This document shows, piece by piece, positions 1 through 6,588 of a stretch of 64,000 nucleotides of DNA. The notes under the pieces were generated by a model. It had not been told where the DNA came from. It saw nothing but the letters and a program-made list of their open reading frames with translations, and ran no database searches. The DNA lies in contig CANREV010000011.1 of NCBI GenBank assembly GCA_947629645.1, positions 1 through 64,000 of the forward strand. Reading direction: 5' to 3'. The DNA is from an uncultured Acetatifactor sp. Its GTDB lineage: Bacteria; Bacillota; Clostridia; Lachnospirales; Lachnospiraceae. How positions within the stretch are numbered: position 1 is the stretch's first letter; each line of letters starts with the position of its first letter. A program made the position numbers and the translations under genes.

Positions 1-213
1 AATATACGAAAACTTTTGTCGATTGATTCCGGCGACAAATTAGTAGCTTATACCTCTGGAGATGTGATTATGCTGAAAACCCTAAAACTTCCTTCTGCAG
101 AAGAATTTGAGGCTTCTTTAGATGAAGCTCAGAAATGGGCGGCATCTGTTGGTTACACAGAAAACGATGTTAATGACATCATCAAATCTACCAGAAAGAA
201 GAACAGAGCATGA
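1..213 (+). CDS. AbrB/VapB-type antitoxin, C-terminal part (5' end outside window)
   Basis: The frame is open from base 1, so the start lies upstream; 70 codons are visible. The peptide has the ending of an AbrB/MazE-fold antitoxin: a swapped-hairpin segment (SGDKLVAYTSGDVIMLKTL) followed by an acidic helical tail, which in this class binds and neutralises the toxin. Its TGA stop overlaps the ATG of a PIN-domain reading frame (ATGA), the usual layout of a type II toxin-antitoxin operon. By family knowledge it would bind its own promoter and the toxin; the promoter is not in view. The DNA-binding half is missing, so the family call rests on the tail and the neighbour. Confidence 0.6.
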   Translation, partial: NIRKLLSIDSGDKLVAYTSGDVIMLKTLKLPSAEEFEASLDEAQKWAASVGYTENDVNDIIKSTRKKNRA

Positions 214-614
214 GAATTGTTGTAGATACTAATGTTTTGATATCGGGCATATTTTTTGGCGGTTTTCCCAGGCGGATCCTGACTTCTATCATCAATAAGC
301 AACTGACTGCCTGTGCCACAATATAGATCATAAATGAATACGAAGAAATTGTGGAAGAAATGATTGACAGAAAACAGGGACATCTTAACAGGACAATCCT
401 CGCTCCGCTGATACAGACAATGGAAATCATTGAACCGGTCTCTCATATAGAAGTCTGCCGGGATCCGGACGATGATAAATTTTTGGAATGCGCAAAGGAT
501 TCTCATGCCCTATATGTGGTCAGCGGCGATAAAGACCTGTTAGTCATTGGAAAATATGAAAATATACAGATTGTTACGGCAAAAGACTTTTGCGAGAAAT
601 ATCTGCAGGCCTGA
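210..614 (+). pseudogene. PIN-family toxin broken by in-frame TAG stop
   Basis: Reading from the ATG that overlaps the upstream antitoxin stop gives MRIVVDTNVLISGIFFGG, the start of a PIN ribonuclease with the first catalytic Asp (D6). Codon 39 (324-326) is TAG. After it the same frame continues to 614 with family-like sequence: an EYEEIVEEM helix, a DPDDDKFLECA stretch with the central acidic residues, and VSGDKDLL with the last Asp. Nothing else is lost, so a single nonsense change inactivates an otherwise complete toxin of about 134 residues. A shorter product from the ATG at 351 would lack the first catalytic Asp. Loss of the toxin while the antitoxin stays is a common decay route for such pairs. 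A sequencing error at 324-326 is the main alternative. Confidence 0.75.
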
Positions 615-670
615 ACAGCTGGTAGGAGAAAATGGACATAATCGTTTGGATGGACGGAGTTAACGGAGTA

Positions 671-878
671 GCGAAACTCTTCTTTTCGCCAAATTGTGTA
701 TTCCAATCCTTTATTGCCACTCTTAATGCGGTATCTTAGATAATGCAAAAAAGGGGGTTCACCTTCCATTCCGGTGAGCCCCCTGACGCTCAATAATCCT
801 TTTCAAGCCCTTTATTCACTTCTTTCGCCCAACAGTACTGGCTCCAAAAACTCATTTATTATTGATCGCCGCCTGTGC
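671..878. repeat. Direct repeat copy 1: relic of ppdK 3' end and its terminator
   Basis: About 208 bp match 6378-6588 in the same orientation, by eye at roughly 85% identity. The last 28 bp are identical and encode, on the minus strand, the C-terminal residues AQAAINNK and stop of pyruvate phosphate dikinase. Copy 1 is not joined to a dikinase gene: past 878 the sequence diverges. It therefore marks the left edge of a 5.7-kb segment carrying toxin-antitoxin and defence-like genes. The stretch 615-990 holds no other gene that I can support. Confidence 0.8.
747..783 (-). terminator. Rho-independent terminator (duplicated ppdK terminator)
   Basis: On the minus strand an 11-bp stem (GGGGGCTCACC with GGTGAACCCCC, one G-T wobble) closes a short loop and is followed by six T. 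It is the counterpart of the terminator at 6454-6490. Here it lies downstream of the relE/relB pair, about 210 bp beyond the toxin stop, and could end that transcript. Confidence 0.7.
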
Positions 879-990
879 GGTGAGGTGACGAAGTGGACGA
901 ATTACCCCCGGGGGGGGGGTAGGCATTTTACCCTCCATGTAAAAATGGCCCTTAGAACATTTGATTATAAAAAACATTTCTTTTTCAGGA

Positions 991-1323
991 TCAATATTCC
1001 ATTTTTGTGTCTTCCAACTGCCTTTGGACATCCCTGCCGCCATACATGATACGGATAACATACACCTTGTTTTCAGTTTCCTCCGGCAAATAAAAAACAA
1101 GATAATTGTCTACAGGGAAAAACCTCATTCCACGGCCGTGCCACGGTTCATCATCATACAGGCGGTAACGCATCGGCATTTCGCTGAGTGAACGTATCCT
1201 CTCCATAATCCTTCCGACCTGCCCGGCTGCCGTTTCCGGCGCACACAGTTCCTCTGCAATATATGTGTACAGGCCCCTCAGATCTCGCCTTGCACCCGCT
1301 GTATACACAACCTTCCAACTCAT
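991..1323 (-). CDS. RelE/ParE-family toxin
   Basis: A 110-residue protein with the RelE/ParE fold pattern: an opening strand WKVVYTAGARRDL, helices with YIAEEL, then a strand-rich half with MRYRLYDDEPWHGRGMRFFPVDNYLVFYLP and VYVIRIMYGGRDV, the conserved tail of this family. RelE members cut mRNA on the ribosome while ParE members poison gyrase; sequence reading cannot decide which. Its ATG overlaps the stop of the antitoxin gene by 4 bp (ATGA), so the pair is translationally coupled. The family is typically repressed by the antitoxin-toxin complex, in keeping with the operator-like palindrome upstream of the antitoxin. Confidence 0.85.
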   Translation of the reverse strand: MSWKVVYTAGARRDLRGLYTYIAEELCAPETAAGQVGRIMERIRSLSEMPMRYRLYDDEPWHGRGMRFFPVDNYLVFYLPEETENKVYVIRIMYGGRDVQRQLEDTKMEY

Positions 1324-1625
1324 ATACCGAAATCCCTCTTCATCTCCAATTCCACAGCGTCTGCCGGATAAACCCTGCCTTCCCGTATATCAGCCATGCC
1401 TTCTTCAATTTCCCTGTCAAACTGTTCTTTTGTAAGGGATTGATATGCAGTCGGTACTTCCTGTGGCAGTTTCATCTCAAACGGTATGCCCCGCTGAAGT
1501 ACGATCTGTCTTAAAAACATCCCCACGGCATTCGACATCGAAATGCCCAGCCGTTCAAGCACTTGTTCCGCCTGTTCCTTGATCTCGGGTTCCACATGTG
1601 CAAATATATTTGCTGTTCTTGCCAT
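1320..1625 (-). CDS. RelB/DinJ-family antitoxin
   Basis: 101 residues beginning MARTANIFAHVEPEIKEQAE, then VLERLGISMSNAVGMFLRQIVLQRGIPFEM, the ribbon-helix-helix DNA-binding pattern of RelB/DinJ antitoxins, followed by an acidic helical tail that would wrap the toxin. The start at 1625 was chosen because AGGAGGTGAT sits 6-7 nt upstream; the frame is open further upstream but that part covers the promoter. It is transcribed with the RelE/ParE toxin (4-bp overlap). Expected role: neutralise the toxin and repress the operon from the palindrome at 1661-1675. Confidence 0.85.
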   Translation of the reverse strand: MARTANIFAHVEPEIKEQAEQVLERLGISMSNAVGMFLRQIVLQRGIPFEMKLPQEVPTAYQSLTKEQFDREIEEGMADIREGRVYPADAVELEMKRDFGI

Positions 1626-1645
1626 ACCGATCACCTCCTGCCTAT

Positions 1646-1675
1646 AGTATAGCCATTCTGCTTGCAGATTGCAAG
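1646..1675 (-). promoter_or_regulatory. Promoter and operator of the relB-relE pair
   Basis: Minus-strand -35 TTGCAA (1669-1674), 17-bp spacer, -10 TATACT (1646-1651). A perfect inverted repeat CTTGCA-GAT-TGCAAG at 1661-1675 overlaps the -35 box and part of the spacer, the expected place for autorepression by a ribbon-helix-helix antitoxin. Confidence 0.75.
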
Positions 1676-1696
1676 TAGTTTGCAAATTTATAAACC

Positions 1697-1764
1697 TTAC
1701 AAAATGGGAATCTCGCTTACAAAACAAAATTTTCATTTACAAAACAGGATTCATGGGTTACAAA
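1697..1764. repeat. Four phased TTACAAA(A) repeats
   Basis: TTACAAA(A) occurs at 1697, 1717, 1737 and 1758, that is every 20-21 bp or two helical turns, within degenerate 20-bp units. They lie between the divergent relB promoter and the GHKL-ATPase gene. The spacing suggests a multi-site protein-binding region. No known factor is identified. Confidence 0.5.
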
Positions 1765-1810
1765 CGAGACTCTCAATTTGCTATTCACACAAACGCTATT
1801 CACCTCCATA

Positions 1811-1839
1811 TGGAAAATGATTTATTTTGGGTGTATAAT
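1811..1839 (+). promoter_or_regulatory. Likely promoter of the AT-rich three-gene block
   Basis: -10 TATAAT at 1834-1839 with a weak -35 (TGGAAA, 1811-1816) at 17-bp spacing, 36 bp before the ATG at 1876. The -10 is consensus; the -35 is poor, which would fit an activated or low-level promoter. Confidence 0.5.
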
Positions 1840-1875
1840 AAAGTACATATAAATTGATTATAGAGGGAAATGTAA

Positions 1876-3897
1876 ATGCTAAATCAGATAATTAAAAAAA
1901 TTAGTAATATCTTTTTTGAAGAAGCTTTAGCATCTCCAAATCTTTTATCAGATATGGCAGCTATGGAGAAATATATGGCTGAAAGTTATAATGGAAGGAT
2001 TTTTATAGAGTTATTACAAAACGCAGATGATTGTTGCTCTAAAAGAGTATATGTTGAAAGGTTTGAAGATGATATTATATTTGCCAATGACGGTAAACCA
2101 TTTGATGAAAATGACGTTTTGGCTATCAGTAGATCAGGAGCAAGTAATAAAACACGGGGAGAAAATATTGGCTATAGAGGTGTCGGGTTTAAAAGCACAC
2201 TGTATTTAACAAACGAGATTATTATATATAGTGATGATACATTTTTTACGTTCAATAAAAAAATATGTTCTCAGAAGTTAGGAATAGATGTAAATAGCAT
2301 CCCTATAATACGCATACCTATATTGTTAGACTTTCAAGATACTAGATTGCGTAGCAAAGTTTTATCATTAAAGGATAAAGGTTATAATACCATATTCATC
2401 TTTAAAAATGCTCAAATAGGAACATTTTTAGAAGATATATCCAGTGTAAGTGAAGGGGATTTTATTTTCCTTAATAATGTAGAGAACTGTGAAATAACTA
2501 TTGATACATATAGATTTCAAGTTAATATTAATAGAGAATATGAAAATGGCAGGCAACTAGTTTCATTTGAAGCAGGGGATAAAGATGCATGGTTGATTAT
2601 CAAACAAAATGATATTTCTCTTGGTTTTAAATATGATATTGATATGTGTAAAATTATTCCATGTTCAGAAAAGGAACAAGTTTATCATAGTTACTTACCT
2701 ACTCTTGATAAAATGTGCTTTCCTTTGAAGATTAACGCAGATTTTTCAACTGATCCTTCTCGTAAGCATATTATTATTGATGCAAAAACAACGGAAGCAT
2801 TAGAAAGTGTAAGTGTAGCACTATCCAATATTATAAAACTTGCTTTAAGCAATAAACTGTCAAATAAATTTAGTAATATATTTAATATGTTGAGTTCTTT
2901 AAATAATTTTTCAAAATGTAACAATTTATTAAAACAAAAGCTACAGAATAATATTGTCTCTATTGTCGATGCCCCATCTAACTTAGGAAAAATTATCAAT
3001 ATATCAGAGTATAAATTGTTACCCAGCTGGTTAGAAGAATCTGAAAAGTTTTTTCTTAGAATTCACTCTGATTTTATAAAAAGCTTTTCTTACAATATAT
3101 TGATATATAAAACTTTTGATAAAGTCGATGAATTTATTAGCAATTATTCTTCTTGTCAATTTGCGATAAAAGATATTGTGGAGTTTATGAAAGAAGAAGA
3201 TTTGGTGCAGAAAATGTCATCCAATACACAGGGAAAGATCTGGAGCAAAATTATTAAATCCGAACTTCTTTCTCAAAAGGTGCATGAAACAGAAATTGAT
3301 TTGTCCGACATGAAAATTCTAACTGGTACTGGAATTACTTCTTTAAAAGAAATATCGACTAAAAAATTAAGCATAGAACCAGATGTGCAAGCTGCAATAA
3401 ATAATAATACATCTTCTTCGGATTTAGAATGGTTTAGCAGAACATATCAAATTAACATGAATAGTGATAAAACTGGAATATTAACTAAGCCTACAAAATC
3501 TATGGCGCTAGAGATTAAACCTAATATATCTAAATGGCGTTCTGCAGAACAACAATGTATTGAAATTGAAAAATTTTTTGGTAATAATGCAACTGATGTC
3601 AGCAAGAGAAATATTGGGTATGATATTGAAAGTATTACTCCTACAGGAAATATTAGACGCATTGAAGTGAAATCTATTACAGAAAAAGGCGGTTTTTCAA
3701 TTACTAATAATGAATATACTGCTGCGCATCAATATGGGGACGAGTATTTTTTATGTTTAATATTTCAAAATGATAATAATATCAAATTGACTTATATACA
3801 AAATCCGATGCAATCAATTAGATTTGAGAAAAGAATACGTCAATGGGAATGGTTTTGTGAAGATTATTGTGGTGAAAATTATACATTTGAACTATAA
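1876..3897 (+). CDS. GHKL/sacsin-like ATPase with C-terminal NOV_C (DUF3883) domain
   Basis: 673 residues, preceded by AGAGGGA 7 nt before the ATG. Residues about 28-130 carry the GHKL ATPase boxes: FIELLQNADDC (N box, E45/N49), NDGKPF (D72-x-G), and IGYRGVGFKS (glycine-rich lid, 98-107), the arrangement of sacsin-type N-terminal ATPase domains. The middle is helical and unassigned. Residues about 560-660 match the NOV_C/DUF3883 fold, with the core HFE/VK-like pattern seen here as IRRIEVKSI and the closing HQYGDEYFLCLIF; this fold is related to nucleases, but I could not assign catalytic residues with certainty. The gene is AT-rich, unlike the flanks, and heads a tight unit with a 191-aa protein and an Mrr-like nuclease. 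Such architectures are frequent in prokaryotic defence islands; a defence role is inference. Confidence 0.75.
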   Translation: MLNQIIKKISNIFFEEALASPNLLSDMAAMEKYMAESYNGRIFIELLQNADDCCSKRVYVERFEDDIIFANDGKPFDENDVLAISRSGASNKTRGENIGYRGVGFKSTLYLTNEIIIYSDDTFFTFNKKICSQKLGIDVNSIPIIRIPILLDFQDTRLRSKVLSLKDKGYNTIFIFKNAQIGTFLEDISSVSEGDFIFLNNVENCEITIDTYRFQVNINREYENGRQLVSFEAGDKDAWLIIKQNDISLGFKYDIDMCKIIPCSEKEQVYHSYLPTLDKMCFPLKINADFSTDPSRKHIIIDAKTTEALESVSVALSNIIKLALSNKLSNKFSNIFNMLSSLNNFSKCNNLLKQKLQNNIVSIVDAPSNLGKIINISEYKLLPSWLEESEKFFLRIHSDFIKSFSYNILIYKTFDKVDEFISNYSSCQFAIKDIVEFMKEEDLVQKMSSNTQGKIWSKIIKSELLSQKVHETEIDLSDMKILTGTGITSLKEISTKKLSIEPDVQAAINNNTSSSDLEWFSRTYQINMNSDKTGILTKPTKSMALEIKPNISKWRSAEQQCIEIEKFFGNNATDVSKRNIGYDIESITPTGNIRRIEVKSITEKGGFSITNNEYTAAHQYGDEYFLCLIFQNDNNIKLTYIQNPMQSIRFEKRIRQWEWFCEDYCGENYTFEL

Positions 3898-3911
3898 GGA
3901 GATTAATAACT

Positions 3912-4487
3912 ATGCAGCTGAATAACGAAAAGAAAAAAGAAATCTTATTAAAGAACTTTGAAATTATAAATAAGAATTTTGCCGAAAACGGGAAAGCATT
4001 GGCCGGAATAGTAAATAAAATGTTTTCTGTTGATTCAGAAATGGCGTTTGAGATGTGGGAGCATTTGTTGAAAAAATATGAGGAAGAATTGCAAAGTTGG
4101 TATTCAGAATGTTTAACAGAAGAAATATATCGTAATAGCCGAAGTACCATTGGCGATGGAACAATGGACATGAATGTATTAGGTAGACCTGTTTTGAAAA
4201 ATGCTCTATTTTCATTAACAAACCATATTGATAGAACTGCCTGTGTTATAGTCGATCATAAAATAAGACAAAATGAGATACAGGTAGTTAATGAACTGCT
4301 TCAGTTATTGTACGATAATCCATACATAGATTGGAGCTGGCATCGTGTAATGGAAGAAGTTTTACCATATTCTTGCGATAATATGGATGATGAGATGTAT
4401 GAATTGTTGGAAATGTGGTGTGATAAAGTTGAAAATGAAGAAGAAAGAGCCAAATTAAGTATCAAAATGTTGGATTACATTGAATAA
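3912..4487 (+). CDS. Unknown 191-residue protein, middle gene of defence-like block
   Basis: I do not recognise this family. The product is acidic and helical, without signal peptide, membrane segment or Cys motif. Tryptophan-rich spots occur at WEHLLKKYEEELQSWY and IDWSWHRVMEEVLPY, and the last 40 residues are strongly acidic. Start: AAGGAG overlaps the stop of the ATPase gene, 10 nt before this ATG, so the two are in one transcript. Codon use and AT content match its neighbours, so it was probably acquired together with them. Possible roles, all speculative, are an adaptor or inhibitor for the ATPase or the Mrr-like nuclease that follows. Confidence 0.7.
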   Translation: MQLNNEKKKEILLKNFEIINKNFAENGKALAGIVNKMFSVDSEMAFEMWEHLLKKYEEELQSWYSECLTEEIYRNSRSTIGDGTMDMNVLGRPVLKNALFSLTNHIDRTACVIVDHKIRQNEIQVVNELLQLLYDNPYIDWSWHRVMEEVLPYSCDNMDDEMYELLEMWCDKVENEEERAKLSIKMLDYIE

Positions 4488-4543
4488 TGAGATATAAACA
4501 AAATTATGAGACTTATAAATAATGTAGGCAGAAAGGTGGTATT

Positions 4544-6283
4544 ATGGGATTTTGGAGTAGCTTTTTGGGGCATGCAGCGGCTAATGCTTATAGTGAAATG
4601 AAGAAAGAGGAAAAGGAAACGCAAAGATGGAATGATTTATTTCATGAGTTAGGGGAATATGAAACAAGATTTCAAAATTATTTAGATAATATTGGATGTA
4701 AAGATGTGTATATCGCAGATGTAGAAGCGGTAAATAGTGGAAATATAATGCCTGAAATAAGAAAAATGGAAAATCTCAAAAAGAAGATTGAGGAATATAT
4801 TTCTATAGGTGGCGATGTAAGAATCCTTTATGATTTGGAACATATTGACAATCACATTGATAAATTAAAGTATTTAAGGAGTATAGGACAGTTAGATCGT
4901 CAATATGAATTTCGGGAAGACGATAAATATGCAGTTCAAGATAAGATAAAAGCAGAGCAAGAAGAAATGGAACGTCAGCAAGAGCGTTTTAGGGAAGATC
5001 AAAAGGAACAACATAGGCAAGAAGTCAACAATATTATTGGTGGTGACATAAATGTATTATCTGGGACAGATTTTGAAACGGTATGCCAACACTTAATCGA
5101 AAATATGGGATTTGAAACAGAGACTACTAAAGCCAGTGGTGACGGTGGTATAGATTTGATTGTATATAACCATAAGCCCTTATTATCTGGTAAATATATT
5201 ATTCAATGCAAGCGATATTCTGGAAGTGTTGGTGAACCGATTATCAGGGATTTATACGGTGTGGTTACCTCTGAAAGAGCAAATAAAGGCATTCTTATGA
5301 CTACTGGATATTTTACAAATAGTGCAATTACTTTTGCAGAAGAAAAACCGATTGAATTGATAGACGGAGAAAAACTGGAAGGGTTATTGCGACAATATAA
5401 TTTGATTGCGGAAGACATAAATGGGTTAGTAGAGGAAACAAAAGAACCTTTCAATCCGCAGAAATTTTTAGGATACTACTTTTATAAATATGAAGAGATG
5501 CAGTCTTCCGTAAATCGGGATGCTGGAGATATAAGGAGTAGGTGCCTATTAGTTGAAATTATCCTTACTGCTATACAAATGCGATTAGCTTTGTTTGATT
5601 TGGGGGATAATGGAGCATATGAATTAAAAACCAGTGATATACAAGAAATGATAAACATTCTGGAAGATTACTTACAACCACTGGTTAGGAATGATAATTC
5701 AAGAAGTTCTAATAAAAAATTGCAATATATATATTATATGTCATTATTGATCAATGGCGAATGTTCTGTCTTGAAAGGGGATTTTGTAAATGCCATAGAA
5801 AAATATGGTAAGGTACTGACAGAATGGAAAGAACTAAATGAAGATAATGATTTGTTTAAGGTAGATTTAGTATATTCGTTGTTTGCTATATTTAGACTAT
5901 TTGGTAGAAATGATTTGATTGATAAATACTATTCTTTGTGTAGAAATCAAATTGAGTATTGTAAAAGGTTTTATAGTCATTATGATGATGATTTCTCCAA
6001 GATGCAGTTAAATAAATTGCAAAATAGATATAATGTGACAGAATATGTAACATTTTCTCTTTCTGATACCAGTGACGATGAAGCTAGTATGTTATATGAT
6101 AAAGGTATTGATGAATGGGGTAATATTCAAGTCAGTTATGGAACATCAGTAATTGATATCAATAAGGGAGAAAACTATTTTTATTTTGCCAGCAAAAATA
6201 CATGGAAGAAAAAGGAACAAGAAACCATCTTGGTTAAAAATATTAAGAGCGTTATAGAAAAGCAAAAGGCATTGATTAAATAA
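4544..6283 (+). CDS. Mrr-type restriction endonuclease-like protein with coiled-coil and helical C-terminus
   Basis: 579 residues; AAAGGTGG lies 5 nt before the ATG. Residues about 65-165 form charged coiled coil. Residues 172-285 are an Mrr_cat nuclease domain (PF04471 type): E178 in DFETVCQHLIENMGF, the GDGGIDL motif (D200-D204), QCKRY (Q221-K223), then IIRDLYGVV and GILMTTGYFT, i.e. the PD-(D/E)xK active site (D204, Q221, K223) is intact. Residues 300-579 are helical, TPR-like in feel, and unassigned. Mrr proteins cut modified or foreign DNA; here the nuclease is fused to probable sensing or assembly regions. It ends the three-gene AT-rich unit and is followed by a terminator. Confidence 0.85.
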   Translation: MGFWSSFLGHAAANAYSEMKKEEKETQRWNDLFHELGEYETRFQNYLDNIGCKDVYIADVEAVNSGNIMPEIRKMENLKKKIEEYISIGGDVRILYDLEHIDNHIDKLKYLRSIGQLDRQYEFREDDKYAVQDKIKAEQEEMERQQERFREDQKEQHRQEVNNIIGGDINVLSGTDFETVCQHLIENMGFETETTKASGDGGIDLIVYNHKPLLSGKYIIQCKRYSGSVGEPIIRDLYGVVTSERANKGILMTTGYFTNSAITFAEEKPIELIDGEKLEGLLRQYNLIAEDINGLVEETKEPFNPQKFLGYYFYKYEEMQSSVNRDAGDIRSRCLLVEIILTAIQMRLALFDLGDNGAYELKTSDIQEMINILEDYLQPLVRNDNSRSSNKKLQYIYYMSLLINGECSVLKGDFVNAIEKYGKVLTEWKELNEDNDLFKVDLVYSLFAIFRLFGRNDLIDKYYSLCRNQIEYCKRFYSHYDDDFSKMQLNKLQNRYNVTEYVTFSLSDTSDDEASMLYDKGIDEWGNIQVSYGTSVIDINKGENYFYFASKNTWKKKEQETILVKNIKSVIEKQKALIK

Positions 6284-6288
6284 TTAGC

Positions 6289-6323
6289 AAAAAGCAGGTG
6301 AAACAGATCTGCTTTTTGTTTAC
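6289..6323 (+). terminator. Rho-independent terminator after the Mrr-like gene
   Basis: AAAAAGCAG and CTGCTTTTT form a 9-bp stem around an 11-nt loop, with the T-rich tail reading on into GTTTACT. It begins 6 bp after the Mrr-like stop codon; the A/T-symmetric stem could also work on the other strand. Confidence 0.75.
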
Positions 6324-6377
6324 TCTTAAAGAAAGACCGTACACGGTAAACCTTTTGGCGAAACCTAATACAATTTG

Positions 6378-6588
6378 GCGAAACTCTTCATTACGCCAAA
6401 TTGTGTATTCCAATCCCTTATTACCCCTCTTAATGCGGTATCTTAGATAGTGCAAAAAAAGGGGCCCACCCTCCATTTTGGTGAGCCCCCTGACACTCAA
6501 AATCTTTTGATTTCAAGCCATTTATTTACTTCTTTCGCCAAACGCTACCGGCCTCAAAAACTCATTTATTATTGATCGCCGCCTGTGC
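6378..6588. repeat. Direct repeat copy 2: native ppdK 3' end and terminator
   Basis: This copy is contiguous with the intact ppdK gene (stop at 6562), so it is the original site; 671-878 is the displaced copy. At its left edge CAATTTGGCG (6371-6380) and CGCCAAATTG (6394-6403) form a perfect 10-bp inverted repeat that is degraded in copy 1. The motif TTTGGCGAAAC also occurs twice just to the left. Confidence 0.8.
6454..6490 (-). terminator. Rho-independent terminator of ppdK
   Basis: On the minus strand GGGGCTCACC pairs with GGTGGGCCCC (one wobble pair) and is followed by seven T. It lies about 70 bp downstream of the ppdK stop codon and faces the terminator of the Mrr-like gene. Confidence 0.85.

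Noticed and set aside
324..326. TAG in the PIN toxin as a pyrrolysine or recoded codon
   Set aside because: PIN proteins do not use pyrrolysine and no pyl gene or recoding element is visible; nonsense mutation is simpler.
852..1100. A minus-strand frame ending QAAINNK like ppdK
   Set aside because: Only the last codons match ppdK because of the duplicated 3' end; the rest is the reading-through of unrelated DNA.
1697..1764. CRISPR-like array
   Set aside because: The conserved part is only 7-8 bp with 20-bp periods and no cas genes; it does not fit a CRISPR. No CRISPR array was seen elsewhere in the window.
671..6588. The flanking direct repeats as ends of an insertion sequence or a prophage
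   Set aside because: No transposase, integrase or phage structural gene lies between them, and one copy is simply the native end of ppdK.
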